In this document: piece after piece, positions 45,325 to 53,728 of the stretch | How the letters are laid out: the number at the start of each line of letters is the position of its first letter | Numbering within the stretch: the first letter of the stretch is position 1 | Assembly (NCBI RefSeq): GCF_000092645.1 | Contig: NC_014165.1 | Location: forward strand, 1,364,001-1,428,000 | From: Thermobispora bispora DSM 43833 | Lineage (GTDB): Bacteria > Actinomycetota > Actinomycetes > Streptosporangiales > Streptosporangiaceae | Reading direction: 5' to 3' | Length of the DNA: 64,000 bases | Made by a program: the position numbers and the translations under genes | The notes under the pieces: generated by a model | Database searches by the model: none | What the model saw: only the letters and a program-made list of their open reading frames with translations | Told to the model about the DNA's origin: nothing

Positions 45325-46623
45325 GTGGCCAGTCAAGGTTCGATCGGTGAGCGCATCAAAATGCTCCGAAAGCAGCGCGGCCTTTCGCAGGCGCAGCTCG
45401 CTCACCCGGAGTTGTCGGACAGTTATGTCTCACTTATCGAAAGCGGTAAGCGCACGCCGACGCCCGCGGTGTTGGAGTTAATTGCGCAAAAGCTCGGCTG
45501 TTCGCTCACGTACCTGATCAACGGGGTGACCAACGAGGAGCTCGAGGAGATCGAGCTCGCGCTGCGGTTCGCCCGGCTCGCCCTCGAGAACGGCGATCTC
45601 GCCGAGGCCCGCCGCCGGTACGCCGAGCTGCTGGAGGACCGCAACCTCGAGAGCCTGGCGGCGCAGCGGCAGGACGCGCGGTTCGGCTACGCCCTCGCCA
45701 CCGAGGCCTGCGGCGACCTCGCCGAGGCGATCGACGTGCTCCGCTCGCTCCGCGACGAGGACACCGAGGGCCAGACCCCCGAGCGGCGGATCCAGATCTC
45801 CATCGCGCTCTGCCGCTGCTACCGCGAGTTCGGAGCGCTCCACGAGGCGGTCCAGGTCGGCGAGGAGACCCTCGGGCTGCCGAAGGGGCGGCCCGAGTGG
45901 AACGACGATCTGATCGAGCTCGGCTCCACGCTGCTCGCCGCCTACATCGAGCGGGGCGACCTGCTGCGGGCGCGCCAGTTCTCCGCCGAGCTGCTGTCCG
46001 CCGCCGAGTCGCTCGGCACGGCCCGGGCGATCGTCGCCGCCTGCTGGAACGCCGCCATGATCGTCGGCCGGATCGGCTGCGGCGATGAGGCGCTCTCCCT
46101 GGCCGAACGGGCCCTCGCCGTGCAGTCGGAGAACGGCGAGCCGCGCAACCTCGCCCGGCTCCGGGCGGCCTACGCGGTCCTCCTGCGCCAGGTGCGCCCG
46201 GCCGAGGCGGCGCGGGCGCGGGACCTGCTGCTCCGGGCGCTGCGCGAGCTGGAGGAGTCGGCGGCCGGGGCCGCGGACGTCGTCTCCTGCCTGATCGACC
46301 TCGCCCGCGCGGAGATCCAGCTCGGCGATCCGCACGCGGCCGCCGCGCACGCGCGCGCCGCCGCGGCCAAGGCGACCGGCGGGATGAGCTCCGCGGTGCT
46401 CGCCGAGACCCACCTCGTGCTCGGCCTCGCCTGCTCGCTGCTCGGCCAGAACGATCAGGCCCGCGCCGAGCTCGACTCGGCCGCGGAGCACCTCAAGCGC
46501 CTGCCCGCCACCCGGACGCTCGCGGAGAAGTGGCGCGCCGTCGCCGAGCTGCGGGAACGGATCGGCGACGAGGAGGGGTGCGTGGCCGACCACCAGCGCG
46601 CGCTCGCCTGCGTGGGGCTCTGA
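45325..46623 (+). CDS. XRE-TPR regulator, RRNPP-like
   Basis: A 432-residue protein with an N-terminal XRE helix-turn-helix (about 8-65: IGERIKMLRKQRGLSQAQLA, SDSYVSLIESGKRTPTPAVL) and a long array of TPR-like helical pairs (about 75-430) with repeated Leu/Ala/Arg/Glu helices such as LARLALENGDLAEARRRYAE and GRIGCGDEALSLAERALAV. This is the layout of the RRNPP regulators (PlcR, NprR, PrgX, Rap relatives), whose TPR domain binds a short peptide. GTG 45325 has AGAGG five bases upstream; GTG 45319 is possible. The neighbour is the small secreted peptide gene, divergent. No ligand or target is known. Confidence 0.82.
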   Translation: MASQGSIGERIKMLRKQRGLSQAQLAHPELSDSYVSLIESGKRTPTPAVLELIAQKLGCSLTYLINGVTNEELEEIELALRFARLALENGDLAEARRRYAELLEDRNLESLAAQRQDARFGYALATEACGDLAEAIDVLRSLRDEDTEGQTPERRIQISIALCRCYREFGALHEAVQVGEETLGLPKGRPEWNDDLIELGSTLLAAYIERGDLLRARQFSAELLSAAESLGTARAIVAACWNAAMIVGRIGCGDEALSLAERALAVQSENGEPRNLARLRAAYAVLLRQVRPAEAARARDLLLRALRELEESAAGAADVVSCLIDLARAEIQLGDPHAAAAHARAAAAKATGGMSSAVLAETHLVLGLACSLLGQNDQARAELDSAAEHLKRLPATRTLAEKWRAVAELRERIGDEEGCVADHQRALACVGL

Positions 46624-46747
46624 GGCCGCGCCGGAACGGGGCGCCGAGGGGGCCTCGCGCCGCCGGATCGCGGGAGGGGCGGCGGGCGTCCACAGGCGGC
46701 CGATCCATGGTTGGGGTCGGGTCATGGGCCGGTAGCCTGGAGGTGCC

Positions 46748-47368
46748 ATGAAGAAGTCCGTGCTCGCCGCCGCCATCGCGTTCGTGATCACGATCATGAC
46801 GGAGCTGGCGATATCCCTCCCCGCACAGGCGCACACCTCGCTGCGGAGCAGCGATCCGGCGAAGAACGCCAAGGTCGAGAGCCTGCGCAGGGTGACGCTC
46901 GAGTTCACCGAGTCCGCGCGGTTCCCCACGGTGATCGTACGGGGCCCGGACGGCAAGCGATACGAGCGCGGCAAGCCGGTGGTCGACGGGCCGCGGGTCT
47001 ACAGCGACGTCGCCTCACCGGTCCCGCCGGGCGAGTACACCATCGCCTACCGGGTGGTGTCGGCCGACGGTCACCCGGTGGAGGGGGAGATCCCCTTCAC
47101 CGTGGTCGGGAGCCCGGACGACGGGCAGGAGGAGTCGCCGGCGCCCGGCGCGTCCGAGGCGGCCCCCGGCGCGTCCGAGGCGGCGTCCACGCCGGCCGTC
47201 GCCGATCAGCAGCAGACGCCGGCCCAGACGGCCGGTGCCGAGGCCACGCCCGCCGAGGCGGCGAGCGAGGAGACGTCGCCGCGCATCCCCGGATGGCTGT
47301 GGGCCGTGGTCTTCGGGGTCGCCGGCGTGGGGATCGGCCTGCTGCTCAGCCTCAGGAAGAAGCCGTGA
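46748..47368 (+). CDS. copC: CopC-domain copper-binding protein
   Basis: A 206-residue exported protein. The signal peptide ends in PAQA, and the mature protein starts HTSLRSSDPAKN, so His is the first residue, as needed for the type-2 copper site of CopC. The domain (about 29-125) contains RRVTLEFTESARFPTVIV and YTIAYRVVSADGHPVEGEIPF with the second His. A Pro/Ala/Ser linker and a C-terminal membrane helix (WLWAVVFGVAGVGIGLLLSL) anchor it outside the cell. It overlaps the CopD-CtaG gene by GTGA. Confidence 0.92.
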   Translation: MKKSVLAAAIAFVITIMTELAISLPAQAHTSLRSSDPAKNAKVESLRRVTLEFTESARFPTVIVRGPDGKRYERGKPVVDGPRVYSDVASPVPPGEYTIAYRVVSADGHPVEGEIPFTVVGSPDDGQEESPAPGASEAAPGASEAASTPAVADQQQTPAQTAGAEATPAEAASEETSPRIPGWLWAVVFGVAGVGIGLLLSLRKKP

Positions 47369-49359
47369 GCCGCATCGTACGGCTGGCGGTGGCGGCCGCC
47401 TGCGCCGCCGCCGTCGCCCTGATCATCGGCATGGTCGCGGGTGGCGCCGCCACGCCGAGGATCATCCCGGGCCTGCCCGACGAAGGCGCGCTCACCCGCT
47501 GGATGCTGCCCGTCTCGAAGCTGGCGCTGGACGGCGCGGCCGCGCTCACCGTGGGGCTGCTGCTGTTCAGCGCCATGCTGCTGCCGAGCGACAAGGGCAT
47601 GCTCGGCAAGGCCGCCCAGGGGTACGTGCGGGCCGCGTCGTGGGCCGCGCTGGCGTGGGCGGCGGCCGCGGCCTCCGCCCTGATGTTCGGCCTGTCCGAG
47701 ACGCTCGGCGTCCCGGTGGACCAGCTCCTCGGCGGCAGCGAGCTCACCAGCTACGCGAGCCAGGTGCCGCAGGGGATCGCCCTCACCCTCGTGGTGCTGT
47801 TCGCCGCCTCGATCGCGATGTTCGCGCGGGGGACGATGAGCGTGGGGGCCACCGGCGCGCTGCTGCTCTTCGCGCTCGCGACCACCCTGCCACCGCCGCT
47901 CACCGGGCACTCGGCCACGTCGCCCAACCACGGGCTCGCCATCACCTCGGTCGCGTTCCACGTCGTGTGCCTGGCGCCGTGGGTGGGCGGCCTCGTGGTG
48001 CTCTGCGTCCACGCGTTCCGCAAGGAGCCGCACCTGGCCGTCGCCGCCGCCCGGTTCTCCCGGATGGCGCTCTGGTGCTTCATCGGGGTGGGGCTCTCCG
48101 GCGTGGCGAGCGCGGCCGCCCGGCTCACGTCGATCGGCGACCTGTTCACCTCCGCCTACGGCGGGCTCGTGCTCGCCAAGATCGCGGCGTTCGCGGTGCT
48201 CGGGTTCCTCGGCTGGCGGCACCGGGTGCGCACGCTCCCGAGGCTGGAGGCGGGGGAGCCGTACGCGTTCGTGAGCCTGGCCATGGGCGAGGTCATGGTG
48301 ATGACCGCCACCCTCGGCCTCGCGGTGGCGCTCTCCCGCACCGCCCCGCCACCGGTCCAAGTGCCGCTCGACCGGGCGTACGAGCTCCTCGGCTACCCCA
48401 TGCCGCCGCCGGTGTCGCTCGGGAACCTCGCGACGCTGTGGTACTTCGACCTGTTCTTCGCCGTGGTCTGCGCGCTGCTCGCCGGCCTCTACGCCGCGGG
48501 CATGGTGCGGCTCCGGCGCCGCGGCGACGCGTGGCCGTGGGGGAGGGCGATCAGCTGGTACCTCGGCGTCGCGATCCTCGTCCTGGCCACCCAGAGCGGC
48601 CTCGCCCGCTACGCCCCGGTGCTGTTCAGCGTGCACATGGTGCAGCACATGCTGCAGTCCATGCTGATCCCCATCCTGCTGGTGCTCGGCGCGCCGATGA
48701 CGCTCGCGCTGCGCGCGCTCAAGCCTAGCCCGCGGCGCGGGGACCGGGGCCCGCGGGAGTGGCTCCAGGCGTTCCTCCACAACGGGTACGTGCGGTTCTG
48801 GAGCCACCCGGCCGTGGCGACGGTGAACTTCGTGGCCTCGCCGTTCCTGCTCTACTTCACGCCGCTCTTCTCCGCGGCGATGCGCGATCACCTGGGGCAC
48901 CTGGCGATGCAGGTGCACTTCCTGCTCTCCGGGTTCCTGTTCTTCTGGCTGATCATCGGCGTGGATCCGGCCCCCCGGCGGCTGCCGCACATCCAGCGGC
49001 TGCTGCTGCTCCTGGTCACCACGCCGTTCCACGCGTTCTTCGGCGTGGCCACGATGACCATGGGATCGCCCATCGCCGCCGACTGGTTCGACGGGCTCGG
49101 GCGCACGTGGGGCGGCTCCGCGCTCGCGGACCAGCGGCTGGGCGGCGGCATCGCGTGGGCCTTCACCGAGATCCCCACGCTGATCGTGCTGATCGCACTG
49201 GCGATCCAGTGGTGGCGCGCGGACGAGCGCGCCGCCCGCCGGGCCGAGCGCCGGGCCGACGCCATCGCGGCGAAGACCGGCGGCACCGGCGACCCGGAGC
49301 TGGACGCCTACAACGAGTACCTCGCCCGGCTCCACAAGCGCGACGCCCAGCTCGACTGA
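47365..49359 (+). CDS. CopD-CtaG fusion, copper import/oxidase assembly
   Basis: A 664-residue polytopic protein. The N-terminal half (about 1-320) is CopD-like with helices and HSATSPNHGLAITSVAFHVV, whose histidines fit copper binding. The C-terminal half (about 340-630) is CtaG, the caa3-type cytochrome oxidase assembly family: MVQHMLQSMLIPILLVLGAP, HLAMQVHFLLSGFLFFWLIIG and TTPFHAFFGVATM. It is coupled to copC. Together they probably deliver copper to the oxidase or import it. Fusions of this kind are common in actinobacteria. Confidence 0.92.
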   Translation: MSRIVRLAVAAACAAAVALIIGMVAGGAATPRIIPGLPDEGALTRWMLPVSKLALDGAAALTVGLLLFSAMLLPSDKGMLGKAAQGYVRAASWAALAWAAAAASALMFGLSETLGVPVDQLLGGSELTSYASQVPQGIALTLVVLFAASIAMFARGTMSVGATGALLLFALATTLPPPLTGHSATSPNHGLAITSVAFHVVCLAPWVGGLVVLCVHAFRKEPHLAVAAARFSRMALWCFIGVGLSGVASAAARLTSIGDLFTSAYGGLVLAKIAAFAVLGFLGWRHRVRTLPRLEAGEPYAFVSLAMGEVMVMTATLGLAVALSRTAPPPVQVPLDRAYELLGYPMPPPVSLGNLATLWYFDLFFAVVCALLAGLYAAGMVRLRRRGDAWPWGRAISWYLGVAILVLATQSGLARYAPVLFSVHMVQHMLQSMLIPILLVLGAPMTLALRALKPSPRRGDRGPREWLQAFLHNGYVRFWSHPAVATVNFVASPFLLYFTPLFSAAMRDHLGHLAMQVHFLLSGFLFFWLIIGVDPAPRRLPHIQRLLLLLVTTPFHAFFGVATMTMGSPIAADWFDGLGRTWGGSALADQRLGGGIAWAFTEIPTLIVLIALAIQWWRADERAARRAERRADAIAAKTGGTGDPELDAYNEYLARLHKRDAQLD

Positions 49360-49703
49360 CCTCCGCCGTGCGCCGGCCGGCCGGATGCCGGGCCGGCGGC
49401 CCGCCGGCGCGGAGCGGCGAGGGCGGAGCGGTGAGGACGGCGTGGCCCGGTGAGGGTGGTCCGCTGCGGGCGGACCGGTATGGGCTGAGGGCGGCCCGGC
49501 ATGGGTGGTGTGGCCGGTCAGCAGGGTGCGCTCCGGTAAGGACCCGCGCCGGCCCGCCCGGCCGCGGACGCGGAGGATCGTGCGCACCGGCCGGGATCGT
49601 GCTGAACGGCCGGGACCGCGCCGAACCGCCGGCCGGGACAACGGGCGGCGGGGCGGCACGGCCCTGCCCGGGCGGGGCGGACCCGCCGGGGCGGCCGGAG
49701 CCG
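49360..49703. other. Intergenic region without a gene
   Basis: 344 bases between converging copD-ctaG and map. Low-complexity GGTGAGG/GGCGGACC-like sequence with no coding signal. Confidence 0.5.
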
Positions 49704-50552
49704 TCAGGGCAGGGTGAGGATCTCGTAGCCGGTCTCGGTGACCACCACGGTGTGCTCGAACTGAGCGGTCCGCTTCCGGTCCTTGGTCACCGCGGTCCAC
49801 CCGTCCGGCCAGATCTCGAAGTCGATGGTGCCCAGGGTGAGCATCGGCTCGATCGTGAACGTCATGCCCGGCACCATGGTCACCTTGAGCGACGGGTCGT
49901 CGTAGTGCGGCACGATCAGCCCGGAGTGGAAGGACGTGCCGATGCCGTGGCCGGTGAAGTCGCGGATCACGCCGTAGCCGAAGCGCTTGGCGTAGGACTC
50001 GATGACCCGTCCGATGACGTTGAGCTGGCGGCCGGGGGCGACCGCCCGGATGGCCCGCATCATCGCCTCGCGGGTGCGCTCGACGAGCAGCCGTGACTCC
50101 TCGTCCACCTCGCCCACGAGGAAGGTCGCGTTCGTGTCCCCGTGCACGCCGTGGATGTACGCGGTGATGTCCACGTTGACGATGTCGCCCTCCTGGAGGA
50201 CGGTGTCGTCCGGGATCCCGTGGCAGATCACCTCGTTGATCGAGGTGCACAGGGACTTGGGGAACCCGCGGTAGCCCAGCGTGGACGGGTACGCGCCGTG
50301 GTCGCAGAGGAACTCGTGCCCGATCCGGTCGAGCTCGTCGGTGGTGACCCCGGGCGCGACGTGCTTGCCGACCTCCTGGAGCGCCTGTGCGGCGATCCGG
50401 CCGGCGATGCGCATCTTCTCGATGATCTCCGGGGTCTGGACGTCGCTGCCGCCTCTCTTCGGCTCCGCTTTGCCGACGTACTCGGGGCGCGGGATGTGGG
50501 CGGGCACCTTACGCGGGGGCGAGATCCGCCCCGGGCGAAGCAGCGTCGTCAT
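49704..50552 (-). CDS. map: Methionine aminopeptidase, type I
   Basis: A 282-residue MetAP that removes the initiator methionine. The five metal ligands are in [19 protein letters not shown] (two Asp), [13 protein letters not shown] (His), TFTIEPM (Glu) and QFEHTVVV (Glu). The N-terminal extension of some 40 residues ([19 protein letters not shown]) has the Pro-rich pattern of the actinobacterial MetAP1c type. ATG 50552 lies about 12 bases after TTAGACT, a -10-like site, so the mRNA may be leaderless. The longer start at 50585 is less likely. Confidence 0.93.
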   Translation of the reverse strand: MTTLLRPGRISPPRKVPAHIPRPEYVGKAEPKRGGSDVQTPEIIEKMRIAGRIAAQALQEVGKHVAPGVTTDELDRIGHEFLCDHGAYPSTLGYRGFPKSLCTSINEVICHGIPDDTVLQEGDIVNVDITAYIHGVHGDTNATFLVGEVDEESRLLVERTREAMMRAIRAVAPGRQLNVIGRVIESYAKRFGYGVIRDFTGHGIGTSFHSGLIVPHYDDPSLKVTMVPGMTFTIEPMLTLGTIDFEIWPDGWTAVTKDRKRTAQFEHTVVVTETGYEILTLP

Positions 50553-50595
50553 GCGGTCAAGTCTAATTGCGTGCGAAGCGGGCACGATTGACCAC

Positions 50596-50778
50596 GTGAG
50601 TGATCAGTGGTGGTTCTGCCTCAAGCACATGCGCGTCGAGCCGGACCAGGGGTGCCCGAACAAGAGCCGGATGGGGCCGTACGCCTCCGAGGAGGCCGCG
50701 TCCCGCGCCCTGCAGACCGCGGCCGAGCGGAATGAGGCGTGGGCGGCCCAGGACGAGGCCTGGGAGGGCGAGGCCTGA
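50596..50778 (+). CDS. Small conserved protein
   Basis: A 60-residue protein divergent from map. It contains [20 protein letters not shown] and [20 protein letters not shown], a short beta-hairpin-and-helix pattern resembling SPOR-like small proteins of actinobacteria. Two Cys and a His could bind a metal. No function is known. GTG 50596 begins the conserved part; the ribosome site is weak, and the transcript may be leaderless. Confidence 0.7.
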   Translation: MSDQWWFCLKHMRVEPDQGCPNKSRMGPYASEEAASRALQTAAERNEAWAAQDEAWEGEA

Positions 50779-51001
50779 CCGCGGCCGGGCCGACGCACCG
50801 GGTTCGAGCGTCCCGGCGTTCGCGCGCTCCCGTCCCCCCGGTGTCCGGGCGGGCGCCGGCGTTCCTCCCGTCCCCCGGCCGTTCGTGCGCCCGCCGGCGT
50901 CCGGGCGGGCCGCGCTCACGCTGGCCGTACGGGCGGGCCGCCGCTCACGCGGGTGAGGGCCGGCCGGCGGCCGGTCGCGGCCCCCGTTCCCCCGACCCCC
51001 G

Positions 51002-51586
51002 TCACCAATCGATGCGCGGACCGGTGATGCGCTCCGCCAGCCGGGCGAGCCGCTCCCGCAGCCCGGGCTTCCGGACCTCCCCGGCGGCGGCGCTCACCAG
51101 GTGCTGCGCGCCGTCGAAGGTCAGCACGCCGTCGGCGGGGACGGCCAACGCGTCGTGGGCGAGCGACTCCAGCTCCGGATCGCCGCCGTCGAGCGCGATG
51201 ATCGTCGCACCGGTCCGGCGGGCGTCGTCCACCCGTTCCAGCAGCGGCACCGGAGCCCGGTCCTCGGCGACCACGAACAGCGTCTCGCCCCGCCGGGCCT
51301 GCTCGAGCCGCTCCAGGCCCACCCGCAGGTGGTCCGGCGCGTCCTCGGGCGGGGACCATCGGACGAGCGTGGGGGTGAGCTGCGCGAGCCCGGACCACCG
51401 CGCCTCGTCGGCGAGGTGCGCCGTCACGTGCCAGGGCTCATAGCTGGGGGTTCCGACGACGAGCAGCCCGCCCGGGGAGCGGGTGGCCCGGAGGGCGCGG
51501 CCCAGTTCCCGGGTGCGATCGAGCCACTCCGTGGCGGCGAGCATCTCGCGGAGCAGACTCACCGATGCGGCGTCCATGATTGCCAT
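51002..51586 (-). CDS. Conserved protein, possible SIS-like fold
   Basis: A 194-residue soluble protein. SPGGLLVVGTPSYEPWHVTA, RRGETLFVVAEDRAPVPLLE and RTGATIIALDGGDPELESLA alternate strands and helices like a Rossmann or SIS (sugar isomerase) domain, with a Gly-rich GTPS loop. No catalytic residues can be assigned. GAGG is four bases before ATG 51586. It is divergent from the F420 reductase gene. The family is not recognised with confidence. Confidence 0.65.
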   Translation of the reverse strand: MAIMDAASVSLLREMLAATEWLDRTRELGRALRATRSPGGLLVVGTPSYEPWHVTAHLADEARWSGLAQLTPTLVRWSPPEDAPDHLRVGLERLEQARRGETLFVVAEDRAPVPLLERVDDARRTGATIIALDGGDPELESLAHDALAVPADGVLTFDGAQHLVSAAAGEVRKPGLRERLARLAERITGPRIDW

Positions 51587-51848
51587 GGTGCCTCACGGCA
51601 CCGCGCCGAGTCCGGGGAATGCGATCGCCGGCCGTCCCGCGCCCGGCGGATCCCCGCCGGGTCCGGGGTGCGCCCGAGCCGGCGGACTGCCGGCTCACGT
51701 TCTCCACCCCCGGCCTGCCCAGCGCTTCTCCACCCCGGCCTGCCGGGCGCGGCCGGGCCCATCGCCGGCGGGCTGCTCGCACCGCCCCGCCCGTCCCGGC
51801 CGTGACCCCGGGGGATCGCCATTCCGCCAGGGCTGGCATCATCGTCCC

Positions 51849-52520
51849 ATGGCACAGAAGAATGATCTGCCCGACGTCTCCGGCCTCTCCATCGGCATCC
51901 TCGGCGGGACCGGTGACCAGGGCAGAGGGCTGGCCCGGCGGTTCGCGCTGGCCGGTCACCCCGTGCTGATCGGTTCGCGCAGCGCCGAGCGCGCCCGGGA
52001 GGTGGCCGAGTCCCTCGGGGCCGGGGTGCGCGGGGACGAGAACGGCGTGGTCGCCGCCGAGGCGGACATCGTGATCGTGGCGGTGCCCTGGGAGGGGCAC
52101 AAGGCGCTGCTGGAGTCGCTGCGCGATCGGCTCGCCGGCAAGATCGTCGTCGACTGCGTGAACCCGCTCGGCTTCGACAAACGGGGGGCCTACGCGCTCC
52201 CGGTCGAGGAGGGGAGCGCGGCCGAGCAGGCGGCGGCCGTGCTGCCGGAGAGCCGGGTGGTGGCCGCGTTCCACCACGTCTCGGCCGTGCTGCTGCTCGA
52301 CCCGTCGGTCGAGAAGATCGACATGGACGTGCTCGTGCTCGGTGACGACCGGGAGGCCACCGACATCGTGCAGGCGCTCGCCTCGCGGATCCCCGGCGTG
52401 CGGGGCATCTACGGGGGCCGGCTGCGCAACGCGGGCCAGGTCGAGGCGCTGACGGCGAACCTGATCGCGATCAACCGGCGGTACAAGGCGCATGCCGGAA
52501 TCCGGATCACCGACGTCTAG
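51849..52520 (+). CDS. npdG: NADPH:F420 oxidoreductase
   Basis: A 223-residue F420-dependent NADP oxidoreductase, exchanging hydride between F420H2 and NADP. SIGILGGTGDQGRGLARRFA is the nucleotide loop, IGSRSAERA specifies NADP, VAVPWEGH and DCVNPLGFDKRG follow, and HHVSAV, RNAGQVEALTANLIAINRRYK close the family signature. It indicates F420 chemistry in this organism. No ribosome site is clear before ATG 51849. Confidence 0.92.
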   Translation: MAQKNDLPDVSGLSIGILGGTGDQGRGLARRFALAGHPVLIGSRSAERAREVAESLGAGVRGDENGVVAAEADIVIVAVPWEGHKALLESLRDRLAGKIVVDCVNPLGFDKRGAYALPVEEGSAAEQAAAVLPESRVVAAFHHVSAVLLLDPSVEKIDMDVLVLGDDREATDIVQALASRIPGVRGIYGGRLRNAGQVEALTANLIAINRRYKAHAGIRITDV

Positions 52521-52682
52521 CCGCCCGGGGCCGCGTGACCGCCTCCCCGGTGCGGCCTCCGGCCTCCCGGGGAGACGCGCCGTGCCGTACCGGGCAGGGA
52601 CGCCCCGGTGCCCGGTGCCGGCCGGTGACCCTCCGCCGGGGATCCGGCCGGCCGGGTACGGTGGGCCCTCCGGCCCCGGTGC

Positions 52683-53549
52683 TCAGTGATAGCTGTGCGC
52701 TTCGGTGGGGAAGGCGCCGGAGACCACCTCGTCGGCGAACGCGCGGACCGCCCGGCTCATCTCGCCGGCGAGGTCGAAGTACTTCTTCACGAACTTGGGC
52801 TGGTGCGGGGTGAGCCCCATCAGGTCCTGCCAGACCAGGACCTGGGCGTCGGTGTGCGGCCCGGCCCCGATGCCGATGGTGGGAATGCCGAGGGAGGCGG
52901 TGACCCGCTGCGCGAGCTCGCTGGGCACGCACTCGAGCACGATGGCGAACGCGCCCGCGTGCTCCAGTGCCTTGGCGGCCATGAGCAGCTCGTCACCCGC
53001 CTGCCCGCGGCCCTGCACCCGGTAGCCGCCGAGCACGTTGACGGACTGGGGGGTGAGGCCGAGGTGGCCCATGACCGGGACACCGGACGAGACGAGCAGC
53101 TCGACCTGGGGGATCACCCGGTGCCCGCCCTCCAGCTTGACGGCGTGCGCGCCGGCCTCCTTCATGAACCGGGCCGCGGTCTCCAGGGCCTGCTGCGGCG
53201 AGGCCTGGTAGGAGCCGAACGGCAGGTCGGCCACGATCATCGCCCGGGAGGTTCCCCGGACGACCGCGGCGGTGAGCGGGAGCAGGTCGTCCACGGTGAC
53301 CGGCAGGGTCGAGTCGTACCCGTAGACGACCATGGCGGCCGAGTCGCCGACGAGCAGCACCGGGATGCCGGCCTCGTCGAAGATCCTCGCCGTCAGGGCG
53401 TCGTACGCGGTGACCATGGGCCACCGCTCGCCCCGCTCCTTGGCGGCCGCGATGTCGCGGACCGTGACCCTCCGCCCGGTCTTGCCCCCGTACAGCGCGG
53501 TGGGCTGGGCCGGCGTTGAGGGGCTGGATGCGGCGGAATTCGCGGACAT
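52683..53549 (-). CDS. panB: Ketopantoate hydroxymethyltransferase
   Basis: A 288-residue PanB, the first step of pantothenate synthesis: it adds a hydroxymethyl group from methylene-THF to 2-oxoisovalerate. MVTAYDALTARIFDEAGIPV, VGDSAAMVVYGYDSTLPVT (metal-binding Asp), VADLPFGSY, EGGHRVIPQ and GIGAGPHTDAQVLVW (GIGAG loop) are family motifs. ATG 53549 has AAGGAGG seven bases upstream. It is alone here, with no panC or panD. Confidence 0.95.
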   Translation of the reverse strand: MSANSAASSPSTPAQPTALYGGKTGRRVTVRDIAAAKERGERWPMVTAYDALTARIFDEAGIPVLLVGDSAAMVVYGYDSTLPVTVDDLLPLTAAVVRGTSRAMIVADLPFGSYQASPQQALETAARFMKEAGAHAVKLEGGHRVIPQVELLVSSGVPVMGHLGLTPQSVNVLGGYRVQGRGQAGDELLMAAKALEHAGAFAIVLECVPSELAQRVTASLGIPTIGIGAGPHTDAQVLVWQDLMGLTPHQPKFVKKYFDLAGEMSRAVRAFADEVVSGAFPTEAHSYH

Positions 53550-53694
53550 GTCTGCCTCCTTGCCTCGTGGCGCTCCTGGGCGTCCCCGGACATGTCCCGA
53601 TGATTGCACGGCCATGTGAAATGCACCACCCCCGGGTCCGCGCGCTCACGCCATCCGTCAAATAAGCCTAAACGGGATATTCAGTGACAAGTTT

Positions 53695-53710
53695 CCGGGG
53701 AATTCCCCGG
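53695..53710. promoter_or_regulatory. Palindrome in the leader of an MFS gene
   Basis: CCGGGGAATTCCCCGG, a perfect 16-base palindrome directly before the GGAGG of the MFS gene at 53729. GATATT at 53676 could be its -10. It may be an operator or a hairpin hiding the ribosome site. A near-identical CCGGGAATTCCCGG lies at 40158-40171. Confidence 0.6.
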
Positions 53711-53728
53711 CGGAGGTAAGTAACGATC

